This document shows positions 12,421 through 23,880 of a DNA stretch of 64,000 nucleotides, piece after piece. A program made the position numbers and the translations under genes. The notes under the pieces were generated by a model that did no database searches, was not told where the DNA came from, and was given only the letters and a program-made list of their open reading frames with translations. Numbering within the stretch: position 1 is the stretch's first letter; the number at the start of each line of letters is the position of its first letter. The stretch lies in the NCBI GenBank assembly GCA_910589415.1, contig OU342632.1, forward strand, positions 12,093,507 through 12,157,506. The letters run 5' to 3'. The DNA is from Malachius bipustulatus (lineage: Eukaryota > Arthropoda > Insecta > Coleoptera > Melyridae).

Positions 12421-14230
12421 TTACTGCTGAGATGAAACCACGCGATTAGTTAAAATTTCTGCACAAACAAAAACTTCTCGTAATTGCGTGAATACTCGCT
12501 TCTATTTTGTCGGAATATAATTAGAGTACAATGGGTCATATCATGAATGAGATTATCTAATCGCATTAATCTTTGAGGAAAATAATACTTAAAATTAGTA
12601 AGTGCGTATAATAAAAATATTCTTGAGCTTTCCACGAACCTATAGGTGGTAGTTCTATAGAGATAGCGTACCTTCTACAGTGATAGTACTATGGTAATTA
12701 GTTTTTTATTTTATTTTGTTAAATTACTTAAATTACACCAAGCGATACAGTAATACAATACTGGCTCTATTAAAAAGTAGGATCACTTTAATTTTCGATT
12801 TAGGCAATAATAATCACTGGATTAATACTACGATGCCCACAACTTAGATGCTTGTAATATCAACGATCCTCACCGAGTTTTGCGAAAATTATTGCTGATA
12901 TTTGCCTACGTCAAACCATCTTTTGAATCATGTTTTCCCATTCTTGGTTTAGTACTATGTACTTACAGTCAATAAATCTTTCTGGGTAATCTTATAAAGT
13001 AATCATAATCAGTTATACCTAAAATCAATACCGCCACACCCTATAATTTTATAGAAATTTATAAGAGTTTTTTTTTATATTTAAATTAACATTCCAGTAT
13101 GTATTATAAATTATTAGAAATTTTTACATACATTTTTGAGTTTATAAACAAGTTTTATCGAATCCTAATGCCGATTCTTCGAAATCAAAGTGCAATAGAA
13201 CAAAATTTATTGCGGGAACTTCAATTTGTTCACCATCAGACTGATGTTATTACTTTCAGAAGGTAATAACAATAAAATATTCATGATTTCACATGCAAGA
13301 TATAAACGTTATAGGTAGGTCTGAAATACACTTATTTCAGATTGCATTTAGCATTCGGGACAAAATTTCTTAGTCTTTGAAACGCCAAAAGACATCTCCA
13401 CATGAACTAAGGTTGTCCTACCTACCCCATAAACTGAATTTGAAAGACCTTGTATCGTAATTACATTCTTTTCTCGGATTTCATGAAAAAAGCCATTGCA
13501 TGGAAAGAGTGCTTTTGAAAACAACTCGGTTCCAGGCTATAGAAATGCATATCTGTCTGTCAGTTCCAATTCTACTTTACGATAACTACACAATGCCAGA
13601 CTGCCTCATGGGGCTAAGCCCCGTGACATAACGACAGGGATACAATATTAACCATAAATACACGTTACGACCGCGGTCCTATATAATACGAAATACGACC
13701 GAATTTCCGTACCTATATAAAATGTGGAAAGGCGCAACGAGTCGGTATACACGTTTGCGTGTCCCATCATGGTGTCTGTAATCATTTCGAATTTTGGCTT
13801 TCTCATGCTCCGCTGGAATAAACGAATTTTGATGTCTGTAATTATGCTGGTAAAACGAACATTATACAGCTGTTCCGTAGATAATGGTAATTGGTGTCTC
13901 GAACATGAACTATAATAATTCACAGTCGGTTATTAGAGCGCTTGTTTCGCTGTTTGATTTTTTACGGATGACATGGGTTAATTACTGTATCTATCTATAC
14001 ATTGTTCTAAAATTTCATCAACAAAATTACTTCCCTAATGTGCCATCAAAAAATTTATTACGTCTGGTATAAAAAGCTATATTAGCGAAACCAATACTTG
14101 GACTTTATCTTCTGAGTCATCAAAAGTAAATTACACAATGAGTACATGTATATAGCCCCCTTCCATAAATTCTAAGCCAAATGAAAGAGACCTTTTATAC
14201 AAAAGCTAAATTCAATGGCATGAATCTTAC
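12421..14230. other. AT-rich interval without a recognisable gene
   Basis: No supported gene, RNA or transposon domain. Opposed short open frames at 13648-13923 (minus) and 13724-13915 (plus) overlap and look like chance. A small GC hairpin, GGGGCTAAGCCCC, sits at about 13609-13621. Confidence 0.5.
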
Positions 14231-14266
14231 TACTTTGTGGGTAAAGATCTATACTCTTTCACGCTG

Positions 14267-14580
14267 CTTGTGAAAACTCGTCTTGTCCGGGCCCAGAAAG
14301 ACCGCCATGATTATTTGAGTTTCCCAATCCAATTATTCAGGTGTCGTAATTCTCGATTTTCGGTTATAAAAACCGCCCTTCATGCGTTGCTGGGGTTTTT
14401 ATTTTTCCACATGAAAGGAGAAAGATCAACCCTCTCCCACCGTTATGAAAACTCGTCTTATTCGCTCCCAGAACGGCGCCATAAATGTTGGAAGTTGAGA
14501 TTTCCAGCTGTAAAAATAATCTTGGACTACAAGAACTGCATGTTATACGTTGCGAGGATTTTTTTAATTTGACGTGGAAG
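14267..14580. repeat. Two-copy imperfect tandem duplication, about 175 bp period
   Basis: The block beginning TGAAAACTCGTCTTGTCCGG at 14270 recurs as ATGAAAACTCGTCTTATTCG at 14445. Similar order follows in both copies: a CCCAGAA..CGCCAT stretch, a TTCC(A/C)A..TGTAA stretch, then GTTGC(T/G)(G/A)GG.TTTTT and a (C/G)ACATGAA/GACGTGGAA ending. A 111-codon open frame runs through it but has no recognisable domain. Confidence 0.5.
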
Positions 14581-14769
14581 TATCCTCACATGATTTCATG
14601 AAGTGGAATTTCATTGTCGCTCAAAAAATAATAGCAGATTATGTAATTAGATTATAATCGTACCATAGCCGGATGTTTAGCCACTCTCTTTGCTAATTTG
14701 TTGCTAACTTCACCGGACCCGAGGCAAAAACATGTAAAATTCTTGCAATTGAATTTAATTTTTGTACTA

Positions 14770-15887
14770 TGTAACGTACATTTTGTACGTACCGGCTAAA
14801 TGCCGGCAACGCGGAGACAACGGCGGGCGCGCGCAGTAAGTGAGTGATGGTTTTAGTGCGACGCAAGCTGGCGGCCTCGAGTTTCGTAACCTCGACTGTC
14901 AAGTTGCAATCAGGTGCGTTTCATCATCATACCTGCGTTTTCACTCTCTTTCTCTCCTGGAAATTCGCGGATGAAGGGTCCGCAAACACCTTAAGTTTCC
15001 TGAAATGGCGTCGTGAACTTTCACGTTAATTAATTTTAATTAATTTCACACAATTAATTTCAATTAATTAATTTAATTTCACGTTAAATTATAAGAATCA
15101 ACTACGTTTTTGGCTTGGTGAGTGTCGTAAAATGATTTTCTTAATTGTGTTAGAGATCATATTTTCTTAATACCGTATGCTAATTAATTACAGCTTTTAA
15201 ATCCGATCGAGTTTCGCTCCGCTTGTAAAACTTTGCCGATCACATGTTTGATCTTAACATATCTTGAGGACGGGACATCATTTTATGTACCCTCGGCAAG
15301 CAGACTCGATCGGACCGTTCATTAATGCAAGAGTGTTTCTGATACACATGAAATTACAGCTTTTTCCCTGGAGTCAATTTTTCCCTGGAGGCAATATTTT
15401 TCTTGGAGGCAACTTTTTTTTTTCCCTGGAGGCAATTTTTCCCTGGAGGCAACTTTTTCCCTGGAGGTCATCTTTTCCCTGGAGTTCACTCTTTTCCCTG
15501 GAGGCCATCTTTTTCGTACCAAGAAGAACTCCACGTACCAAGGCAGATTTTCTTGGATACCAAGTCACCCTTTCAAACCAAGCAAGTTCCTGGAGCCAAG
15601 CCATACGAAGATAAGTGTCTTGTAAACTCTTAGCACCCGATCCATTCATTCGACTAGCACCGCACGCTCTTGTTTCTTTATTATCTGTTAACCGTGCTCA
15701 AGAGTGTAATATTAATCACTGTGATATATTTTATATTTTAATAAAGAGTACCTGTTGTTCTGCTGACCCGCTTGTTATTGTTGACCCTCTTAGACTAGCG
15801 ACTCAACCTACGACCCTTGTTATCTTTTACCGTCTCATGCTCTCAACGACTATTGTTCCCCTCTAAGGGTAATAATAGTTCGTTTCA
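14770..15887 (+). mobile_element. Possible solo LTR of a retrotransposon
   Basis: The interval starts TGTAACGTACATTTTGTACG and ends CGTTTCA, i.e. TG...CA termini. A GC-rich patch lies near the 5' end (14810-14880) and an AATAAA signal at about 15739. Two bases after the end comes TGGCACCCAACGTG, which resembles the primer-binding site of Ty3/gypsy-like elements. No gag-pol sequence and no second LTR follow, so it would be a solo or broken copy. A minisatellite at 15355-15520 lies inside. No target duplication could be confirmed, so an unrelated repeat is possible. Confidence 0.35.
15355..15520. repeat. Minisatellite of TTTTTCCCTGGAGGCAAC-like units
   Basis: About eight head-to-tail imperfect units of roughly 17-25 bp share the core TTCCCTGGAGGC. 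Several reading frames stay open through it (for example 15264-15614 plus and 15374-15649 minus) and give repetitive peptides such as FFPGGNFFPGG. These frames are artefacts of the repeat rather than genes. Confidence 0.85.
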
Positions 15888-15889
15888 AG

Positions 15890-15903
15890 TGGCACCCAAC
15901 GTG
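15890..15903 (+). other. Primer-binding-site-like sequence
   Basis: TGGCACCCAACGTG begins with TGG, as expected for complementarity to a tRNA CCA end, and sits two bases downstream of the proposed LTR. It supports the LTR reading but is too short to be decisive. Confidence 0.35.
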
Positions 15904-16120
15904 TCTATCTGCCAATAATTCGTTTCAACTAATATTGAAAGATTCGGTATTAGGAATATACCCTTATCAGTTATTTGTTTATGACAAAGATTAAATGTTA
16001 GATAATGTATAGATTGATAAATCGCACATGGGTTGCCAAGCTAAATCGTGTACCTATTTATTTTTAAATCTTGGACCCCCTAACTGTTTCATGGAGAAAT
16101 CTTAGATAACTCATTCATTA

Positions 16121-16437
16121 CAGTCTTTTGCTTTTGGTTTTCCTCTTTTGTCAATTGCTTTTCCTCATTTGTCAAATGAGTTTCTTATTTTTCTATCTAT
16201 TAATTGTTATAGTCATTGATTTATTAATCAATTTCCTTTTATGTCAAATCAGTTTCACTTTGTGTCAATTGCTTTTCCCATTTACGTATAGTGACATTAT
16301 AATAAACATTGGAAAGCATTTGATATAAAAGGAATCTCAATTGAAAAATCACGCACTGACGTTTCATAAATGGGAAAAGCATTTGACAAATTAGGAAAAG
16401 CAATTGACAAAAGAGGAAAACCAAAAGCAAAAGACTG
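16121..16437. mobile_element. TA-flanked palindromic MITE, CAGTC-terminus family, copy 2
   Basis: The ends CAGTCTTTTGC and GCAAAAGACTG are perfect inverted repeats flanked on both sides by TA (16119-16120, 16438-16439). The arms carry repeated TTTTGTCAATTGCTTTTCC-like motifs and the whole element folds on itself. A diverged copy is at 243-586. Open frames of 66-105 codons on both strands only reflect the symmetry. This is a non-autonomous mariner-type element by structure. Confidence 0.75.
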
Positions 16438-16439
16438 TA

Positions 16440-18780
16440 AGATTGAAAAGCTGCTTCTGCTGCAGTAGCTACATTCTTGATCTGTTGAGCCATTTTCGAG
16501 CAAAACAGAAAAAAGTTTTCATTTTGTGTTATAATTTTCGTTATTATAATTTGCATTGACTTTACTATTTAATTAAAATTACAAAGAAAACAAAAACGTC
16601 AAAAATTAAAAAAAAAAACAATTTTCTAGTCAAAGCCAAGTCTATCACAAAATTTACACTACAAATTAAAAACTTTATTCCGATTTTCTGAAAAATGACT
16701 CCACAGACTTAAAATCTAACTACATCAACAGAATTCAATCTTAACAAATTATTAATGTACCATTTCTCTCTAGGGGGAACGATATAAACATATTATATGC
16801 TTGACTGTCATGATAGAAAAAGTCCATTTTCATCCTAAACGTCGCCTCACTGACTCACAAATCGACAAAAATAAGAAGTGAATCTCATTGTTGTGCAGAT
16901 GATTTAAATATTTTTTTTTAATTTCTTTATTTGAAGACTTGCATAACTTCCAATTCCATTTAAAAATTTGAAGTGACAGGGATTGCAACGTCTTCTTTGA
17001 CATTTGACGCATAAAATTGAATAAATCCATTCAGTGTCTCTCAACTTAAACTCCTGATTGTTCGAAACGAAGCTAAATCGAAATCGAAAACACCTTTTCG
17101 AATTTGTAGAAGTTTTTTTATTTATTAACCATTAATGTTAGAACATTCACAGCTTACATTAATCTTCCCAAAGGCTCCGCACCAGGATCTCGTACGAAAG
17201 ACTTCAAGGAGGAGAGCCAATAATAGTACCTACCTGACAGGTCTACCTTGCAGATTTACACCGGTGTACCTAGACTTTCAAAATTAATTACTCAAAATCA
17301 CCGCTTCCCTCTTCCATATAGTGGATATACGAGTACAGCCCTGGAAGGTATATACTTATATCAATATTTTTCCGAACTTTTCCGAACTTTTAAACATTAT
17401 TTCAAATTCCTTTAATGAGTCATGGAACATTTTAGTATAAAAATAATTTAATCATCCCCTACTCCTAATAGAGACATTGTTCGCATTCTTCCGTATTATA
17501 AAGTATGATACGTCTAAAAATATTCATCAGCACCTCGTCTACCTTAAAATAAAGCAAGGTTCTTTATATTTTCAACTTTGATATGGATGCATAGGAAGGT
17601 ACTCAAAATATTAAATTTAAAATCACATTAAGTTGAAGTTTAAAGCATATTGGCAGCTATATTTTTTATTTTTGTAAGCTCTGCTTTTCAAAGAAGTTAA
17701 AAAAGTAGTTTTATAAACATATTACAATAACATTTCATTAAAACACAGTTCCACCAAATTACAAAAAAAAAAAGTTATTTATTTTGCTTTCACATTTTAG
17801 CTTTAAATGTGAAAACTTTCTTACAAATTCCTTACAATAACATGAATTTATAGGTATCATTATTGCAGTAAAACGGAGCAACGATGTCGTAAATTGTGGA
17901 GTGTAGGAATTTGCTGATGGTATCTTTCATTTTTAATTGATTGCTTTAGAACTACAAAAACGTAACCAATTTCCTTGAACACTAATTTAGGACAAACAAT
18001 AGGTAGGTGGCCAATTATTTTTATTGGCTGACAAAGGGACACTATAATAATATAGTGGAGAAATTGAGGGGTTTAATCATTTTTATCGATTTAAAACAAC
18101 CATACCTATAAGCTGAATTGAGAATTTTAGTTAATCCTTATAAGCAGAATATTCATTTTGAAATAATTATGCTGCCAATTTGTTGTCTAAAATATGACAC
18201 ATTGATGATGTATGTATGTAAATGGAAGTAATTAATAACGTAAATAAAGACACATAATCTCTCGAATGATTGTACTATTTTTATAAATTTATTTATGTTG
18301 TTAATACCATCCATTCGATGAATTAAACTAATGAACTAAATTACAAAAAGTGTTTTTTGTAATTGTTAATTTTTAATAACCACTACTAAAAAAAGCTCTT
18401 AAAGTCGTCACTGCTGCATTTGTCACCAGTCAGATAATTTTCCTATGTACGTAAAGCGTCATCAGAATTGCAGCTTAATTAGTAAATCTTTTTTAAATCA
18501 ATCTATGAATGAATCCTCAATGGTAGAATTTTATATAGATATCATATCTTTCCGTACCAAGCTACTTATATTATTTCCACTAGTTTTAGCTTACCAATTT
18601 TCAACCAAAATATTTTTTATGATCTCGTCCTTCATCACGACCTTTCGGAATATACAATAAAAAATTATTCACACCCCCATCCCCCTAATTCGTCGCTAAT
18701 CCCAGAGAACAGTATTATAGGAGTTGGTTACACCAAACAAAATACTAACTTTGTAAACAAAAAGACCAAACAAAACAGTT
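16440..18780. other. AT-rich interval without a recognisable gene
   Basis: No domain, RNA gene or transposon end could be supported. Short open frames (16830-17030, 17860-18042, 18445-18660) have no recognisable motifs. Confidence 0.5.
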
Positions 18781-18894
18781 TCTCAATTAGTTTTCATTAT
18801 TATAAAAATATACCTCAAATGGATAAGAGGATTATTCCTTCCAAATTCTTGCAAAAAATGGGAAAAGGGAGACGTAATCTTCGAACAAGCAATA

Positions 18895-19345
18895 CTGATA
18901 TTTTTCACCAGACGGCTCCAGGAATGAGTATGGTTACACTGCAGCAGGACTTTACTTAGCGGGACAAGAACTGGAGGAATTTTCCCTTGAATCAGGTACA
19001 ATAACGGTCTTCCATTCATGAAGCGGATGAGGTATACGTTATTCTACAAGGTGTTGGAATGAAAGAGGTAATAGCACCCAGGGAGCAGACAATTTATGTA
19101 TGCACTGATATAGTCAGGGTGCCACAAAGCTAATGCAGGATTAGCTTCTTTCTAATCCAGGAATGTGCCGAGGTACTAGAGAGGCTGGCTGACCAGAAAG
19201 CAGTGAAGACAGTATGGGCTCCTGCATGTTCAGAATCCCCGGGTAACGAGCTGGCAAATCACTACATGAAGCTTGGAACCAGGGAAAAGTTTGTGAACCG
19301 GAGCCCGTTTTTCCCGTACTTCGTGCGGAAAAAGGTTAAAATACC
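18895..19345 (+). pseudogene. LINE RNase H domain remnant
   Basis: Frame-shifting translation gives an RNase H-like series. It opens with DGSRNEYGYTAAGLYLAGQE (read across a frameshift at about 18908), then TITVFHSEADEVYVILQG with a substrate-strand Glu position. YVCTDIV stands where a SDSQA-type motif is expected, and VKTVWAPACSESPGNELANH is a decayed form of the usual VPGHSGIxGNExAD motif. These match the RNase H that follows RT in R1/I-type insect LINEs. It is cut at its 3' side by the TIR transposon starting near 19350. Confidence 0.7.
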
Positions 19346-20009
19346 TTAAAGAGAGGTTAAAAGCACTCGAAAAATCGCAAAATTTTCGCACTTTGTGTGA
19401 TATTCTCAATATAAGTCCTAAACTATGGATTTTTTATAGAAAATTACTACCTATTAGTTTTTAAAGTAGAATTAAATATAAATAATCAGAGACCAAAATC
19501 AGCTCTCTAGGTTTAATACATACCGAGCTCTCCAAAAATTAACAATATTTTCCAAAAAAGTGAAATTTTAAGAATTTGTCAATTTTTGACCCCGCAATAT
19601 CGGTGAAAATACTTATTTTCCAGGTAAAATCATAAAAAATGTAATAGCAAATATAATTGGCTTTAATACCTATTATTTTTAAGCAAAGAATCATATCTGT
19701 AGGCCATAATTATAGTTTACCTACCTACTCCCAAATCTTGAAAATAGAAAAAAATTGAAAACTGAATTTTTTCAAATTTGCTGCATTTAGTTCTCACAAT
19801 TTGATAAGGGTAGTTTGGAAGGAAAAACCCTGTACACCCAAAAAATATATAGATTCAAACTATTAATATAGTAAATATTTATTAACCATATTTTTAAGGC
19901 CTTATTTTTATGTTAGAATTATTAATTTAAAACAGTCCGTGGGTGGGTCTTATATAAATTGTCTGAATAAGCCTGAAAAATTAGCACATGATTGTCGACG
20001 TCGTCTTCT

Positions 20010-20260
20010 CTTTCTTCGGCAATTTGAAGCTCGGCGAAGTCACGGCAAGAGACACCGGTGGAGCAAAATTCGCAGAGGGCCGACCATTTGGGGCTTGCTT
20101 TTACGCAGGTACAGCCGCCTCCGCTACACCCTTTCTTGCACCCGCATGATAAAAATTTCAGAACGAAGGGGGGCCACTTCGCTCACCATTCCTGTTGGAA
20201 TGAGCCCCTGTTCGGTCTTTTTCCATCCGCATTGAGTGGCATCTATTTTTACCTTAAACC
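20010..20260 (-). pseudogene. Cys-rich C-terminal tail of the XPG-like transposon protein
   Basis: On the minus strand ATQCGWKKTEQGLIPTGMVS is followed, after a frameshift, by LSCGCKKGCSGGGCTCVKAS and CEFCSTGVSCRD. This WGW...P...CxCxxxCxxxxCxCxK...CxxC...C layout is the usual tail of the TGCDTT-motif protein family and resembles a CXC-type zinc motif. It lies across the 20280-22967 insertion from the main coding remnant, in the same orientation, as expected if one gene was split. The plus-strand open frame 19939-20235 is its shadow. Confidence 0.6.
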
Positions 20261-20578
20261 GCTTCTGAACTTGGTGGTAATATCGTGTGATCCACAAAAT
20301 TTTTCATCAACTATTGCCTTGAATAAAATGAAGCTTGTCTGCCTAATAAAACACAAACAATTGGTAGGTGTGTAAGTGAACTACTCCAATATCAATGATC
20401 CACAAATCATAGAACAATAAACAAAAACATGACTACTTGCATAATTAACTTTGTTAGAGTAAAAAAACTAACCTGGAACAGTAACGATATCTGCTGAGTA
20501 CGTGTGGTGCTGAGTTTCTTGCTAATTGCAGTTTGCATTAGTTGTATTTCAAGGAGGATGAACAATTCGAGCCATTGT

Positions 20579-20640
20579 AGGGTACCTGTATTACCGACAC
20601 TGCCCCTTACTAGCCTTAGTGTCGGTAATACAGGTACCCT
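20579..20640. repeat. Perfect 23 bp hairpin with 16 nt loop
   Basis: AGGGTACCTGTATTACCGAC-ACT (20579-20601) pairs without mismatch with 20618-20640; the loop is 20602-20617. Flanks do not continue the pairing. It could be a small-RNA precursor, a tiny foldback or a protein-binding site; sequence alone does not choose. Confidence 0.8.
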
Positions 20641-20930
20641 AAATCATTGTTACCTCAGAAACTTAGAATATTCTGTCTTTCTGAATGAGGATAAAACAAT
20701 ATTTCAATTTGACGTTTCCGTTCGAGTTTAGGTTTTTGAATTTTCCAATTATCATTTATACCTTATTTTTTATTTAGATGGACTTGTCAAATAGCTGTCA
20801 AGTTGGTAGCCTGTGCAATCTCTAAACAGTAATTTTGATATTCTCTGATGGTTGCCTGTTTCCTTAACCTTGACAATAAATTTGTTGTGACTAGAGTTAC
20901 GGCAACAGTCCCCGACACGGGTACAGGCTA

Positions 20931-20975
20931 TGACGTCACCTGCAAAACATATTTCCTTGTTGCACTGTTATAAAA
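20931..20975 (+). promoter_or_regulatory. Promoter-like pair: CRE palindrome and TATA box
   Basis: TGACGTCA (20931-20938) is a consensus CRE/ATF palindrome. TATAAAA (20969-20975) follows 30 bp later, and an ATG open frame starts at 21070. The spacing would place a start site near 21000, where an ACTCAATT initiator-like string occurs. Both motifs are short, so this is a candidate only. Confidence 0.3.
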
Positions 20976-21069
20976 TGGAAATTTGAAAATTTTAACTCAA
21001 TTTTCTTTGAAAATGGTCCATTTCTAGTAGTTATTCATCTTTTGAGCGTAAATTTAACTGTTGTTTAGC

Positions 21070-21195
21070 ATGTCTTTATCTAATGACGTTTTGCGAAAAC
21101 AGAGTCGGGCTCCTCAGTCGTTACTCTATAGTCACAGCAAAAACGCCAAGGAACTTATTGAACAGTATGTTAAAGTTGTCAAACTGACACATTAA
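21070..21195 (+). CDS. Candidate 41-residue open frame or first exon, unknown
   Basis: The ATG at 21070 follows the CRE/TATA pair. The peptide begins MSLSNDVLRKQSRAPQSLLY and continues basic and helical-looking to a stop at 21193. A consensus splice donor, GTATGT, occurs inside it at 21165-21170, so a spliced first exon ending there is possible. No matching second exon was found. I do not recognise the sequence; chance is a real alternative. Confidence 0.2.
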   Translation: MSLSNDVLRKQSRAPQSLLYSHSKNAKELIEQYVKVVKLTH

Positions 21196-21988
21196 ATTAA
21201 ATTCAAAATTAATAAAATGCGGAAGCAGAGGTAAAATTATTTCAAAAGAAAGAAAAGAATGAATGCTCAAATGCTATGAACAATAATTATTATTATTCTT
21301 ATTGAAAGATCTTTCTCCAAATTAAACAACAATACAGAGTTTAATCGGATTCCTTGAAATATCTAAAGAGAATCTTGAAACATTGAATAATTTAAGTACT
21401 TATTTGTCAATAAATCTTCTATTTTCAATATTTTTACAGAAAATCAAGAAAGGAAGGGTATAATCCTTTGTACATTAGACTTGTAAAAGTAAATAGGTGC
21501 TTACATATAAATTCCTCTAAACTTTTTAAGTCTACATATGAAAAAATTGCGTTTAGGTGTAGTTCTTTGGATTTTGAATTTTGAAACAAAATGACATCTC
21601 AAGTAATCGACATGGGTAACCTAAATTAGTTCAGGAACTATCCTAGTGACTATTCTAGTAACAACTATAACCATAACCAACCTAATCAGTCTTGTTGCCA
21701 ATCGTTCCCCTAGAATTTTGACTTGGTGGAATCCATCTAAATAAAAAATAAAGTATACCATTTTATAATTATTTCACTTCTAAAGCACAAAAAATAACAA
21801 AACTTATGAAGAATGGTGGTTAAAAATGTCATGAATCATAAAAAAGTGATAATTAAGGTAGGTGTTTAGTAACATACCAGTAATTTCATCCCGTTCTTAA
21901 ATTATAGTCATAAATTTTCGCAATATCTTTAATATTTTAATGAAACTGACAGGAATTGAATTAAATATGACATGAGAATTTGAACTAC

Positions 21989-22862
21989 AATAGTATATTA
22001 TGCAACGAGCTTATAATGAAGGCTATTAATACGCGAGTATGATGGTTAAGATACGAGCCGTAGGCGAGTGTCTTAACCATCATAAGAGCGTATTAATAGC
22101 CATTATCTGCGAGTTCCATACACTATTTTTTCTACGACCCTTTATTTCATAGAAAAGATTGAAAAATTATATATTTTAACAATGACCCGTGTACAATTGC
22201 GGATCATTGCGGTTAAGATAGGTTGCTATTTGCTTACGCATATTAGGTACCAAATTTTCTTTTAGTCGCTAAGATTATTCTGCTGAGACATGTTTTAGTA
22301 TCAAGTTTAAGGGCACTACTCACTACTGCGTAATTTTTATTATGCGAAGTTCGAATTCCGAATTTTACGCTTTGATTTTCCAATTAATAATTTTAATAAC
22401 ATTGACAGCCATTAATTACGATATTGTCGCTGCGCACGCGACGGTCGCAGCGTTGCCGCTTTGAACGATCACGGAGCGCTACGAATGATATAATACTTTA
22501 TCTTCCCATCTTTTACACGATATACCTACTTATCAAATTAATTAAGGTAACATAAAATCTTGATAAATTTTCTTTGAATGTTACTTATGTTCTAAATTAA
22601 ATAAACGTTCAGAATTTTTTTTCAGAAATACAGAACTTATATCACAAGGCAATTTTTGTCGTGAGAGTATGACAACTCTGTGACTTCGGTTGGCTTGACG
22701 ACCCGATTGTGAGCGAAAAGGAACCGATTCGATTGCAAATGCTCCTCTGCCATTGGATAGCTTGACCAGTGCTTTAATGAAAATTTGTATCTTAATGAGA
22801 CCCGTTAAAGCACTGGTGATTCATACTTAATATGCAGATTAAAGGTTGGGAGTAGAAAAAAG
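21989..22862 (+). repeat. 860 bp palindrome-ended repeat, copy 1
   Basis: It begins AATAGTATATTATGCAACGA and opens with an imperfect 140 bp palindrome (21989-22127) around GATACGAGCCGTAGGCGAGT. It ends after a 13 bp perfect hairpin, ACCAGTGCTTTAA and its complement (22765-22817), then GGTTGGGAGTAG. Near-identical copies are 52856-53708 (same strand) and 49786-52261 (opposite strand, interrupted). No protein motif is recognised. Confidence 0.8.
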
Positions 22863-22964
22863 TTATTTCAGAATTATTTTAGTAAAATGAGCTCAGACAT
22901 GACTGCAATAGCCATCTCTCTCTTCCAAGGCACTAGTTGATGAAAAATTTTGTGGATCACCCGA

Positions 22965-23880
22965 TATAAGTTCAAAATGCGTGCACTGTTGCACCATCTT
23001 CCGTTGGAGGCAAACAGGCGAGGTCAACCTTAGCAAAGGCTGCTGTTTTTACAAATTTTTATAGCGCAAGCTGTGGAAGGTATCTTGTTGAGTATAGTTT
23101 CCTCCATACAAAGCTACTATAAGCACTTCGCTCCGGCATCTGTGATGGCTTGGTAGCCTAAATTAGGTTTGGGGAAACTTTATTTGTGGTGATGAATTCA
23201 ACGTGTTTCTGAATAGCGCTTCACAGTGTGTTATTCCCATTCCAGAAAAGGGCAGAGGTGGTGTCACACCCAGTGAAGAAGTGGAGAAGCAACTCGAGCT
23301 CTGGGGGAACTTTCAAAACTCTACGAATGAATGAGGTTGAAGAATATTTTAAGGGACCGGAGTCACCTCTGCGACTTTCCTGAAAATAAACATTCTTCAC
23401 AGATGATCCCAAACCATTGAAAAGGACAAGGAGGTCCACATCATGTCCAATGATTAGCACTGATTGAAAAGAAGTATTCTTGTCGAGTTACAATCCTTGA
23501 CTGCCTACTTTGTCTCATTTTCCTGACTTTGGAAAGCAAAGCATATCAGTCGTAGTTTGTTGCAGTCGTTGGCCTTCTTTTTGGTCATTTTTATTTTATT
23601 AGGATTTACTCTTTAAAGATGATTTATTTACACTGCAGAGAACCATACCGCCTTACGCTTTTGGCGGTTTTTGTGTTTTTCTCTGATCCATCCTCAGGAT
23701 ATTCGTCAAAAATCACAGTAACATTCCGTCCGAAATGATTGAAGGTGTAGCTGTGACCTGCGACGATATCCCTCATATCACGGAGTCGTTACGATGCAAT
23801 ATCACCTTGTGCAGTAAGTAACCTCCATCTATCACAACAACCGTGTTGGCTCCTATGAATTTACTCGTAAAATGAGTAAT
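22965..23880 (-). pseudogene. Decayed XPG/PIN-like nuclease-type transposon protein, main part
   Basis: Reading down the minus strand gives five landmarks in order: VVVIDGGYLLHKVI (about 23800-23870), VIFDEYPEDGSEKN (23640-23720), LIIGHDVDLLVLFN (23405-23460), LLHFFTGCDTTSALFW (23221-23300) and CLPPTEDGATVHA (about 22975-23015). Proteins with this landmark order are common in arthropod and cnidarian genomes, usually with DGGYLLH, VFDGY, GEDTDLLVLL, TGCDTTSAF and SLPPTxAAxxxH. The acidic and GCDTT motifs resemble FEN/XPG active-site and helix-2-turn-helix positions. That reading is inference from motif similarity. Several stops and shifts make this copy inactive. Confidence 0.65.

Larger units (their letters stand above)
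20280..22967. mobile_element. 2.7 kb insertion with 41 bp TIRs, nested in the XPG-like transposon
   Basis: The left end ATATCGTGTGATCCACAAAA...CATCAACTATTGCCTTG (20280-20321) is repeated inverted at 22926-22967 with a few mismatches. The insertion separates the two halves of the minus-strand nuclease-like pseudogene. Inside are a perfect 23 bp hairpin (20579-20640), a promoter-like segment with a short open frame (20931-21195) and a copy of the 860 bp palindromic family (21989-22862). No transposase is recognisable, so it is either non-autonomous or of an unknown type. Confidence 0.6.

Noticed and set aside
14237..14572. 111-codon plus-strand open frame
   Set aside because: It spans a two-copy tandem duplication and has no recognisable motif.
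15264..15649. Overlapping open frames up to 116 codons on both strands, proline/glycine-rich
   Set aside because: They only translate the CCCTGGAGGC minisatellite; several frames stay open at once and no domain is present.
19939..20375. Arg-rich plus-strand frames 19939-20235 and 20058-20375
   Set aside because: The minus strand encodes the Cys-rich tail of the XPG-like protein here, so the plus frames are its complement.
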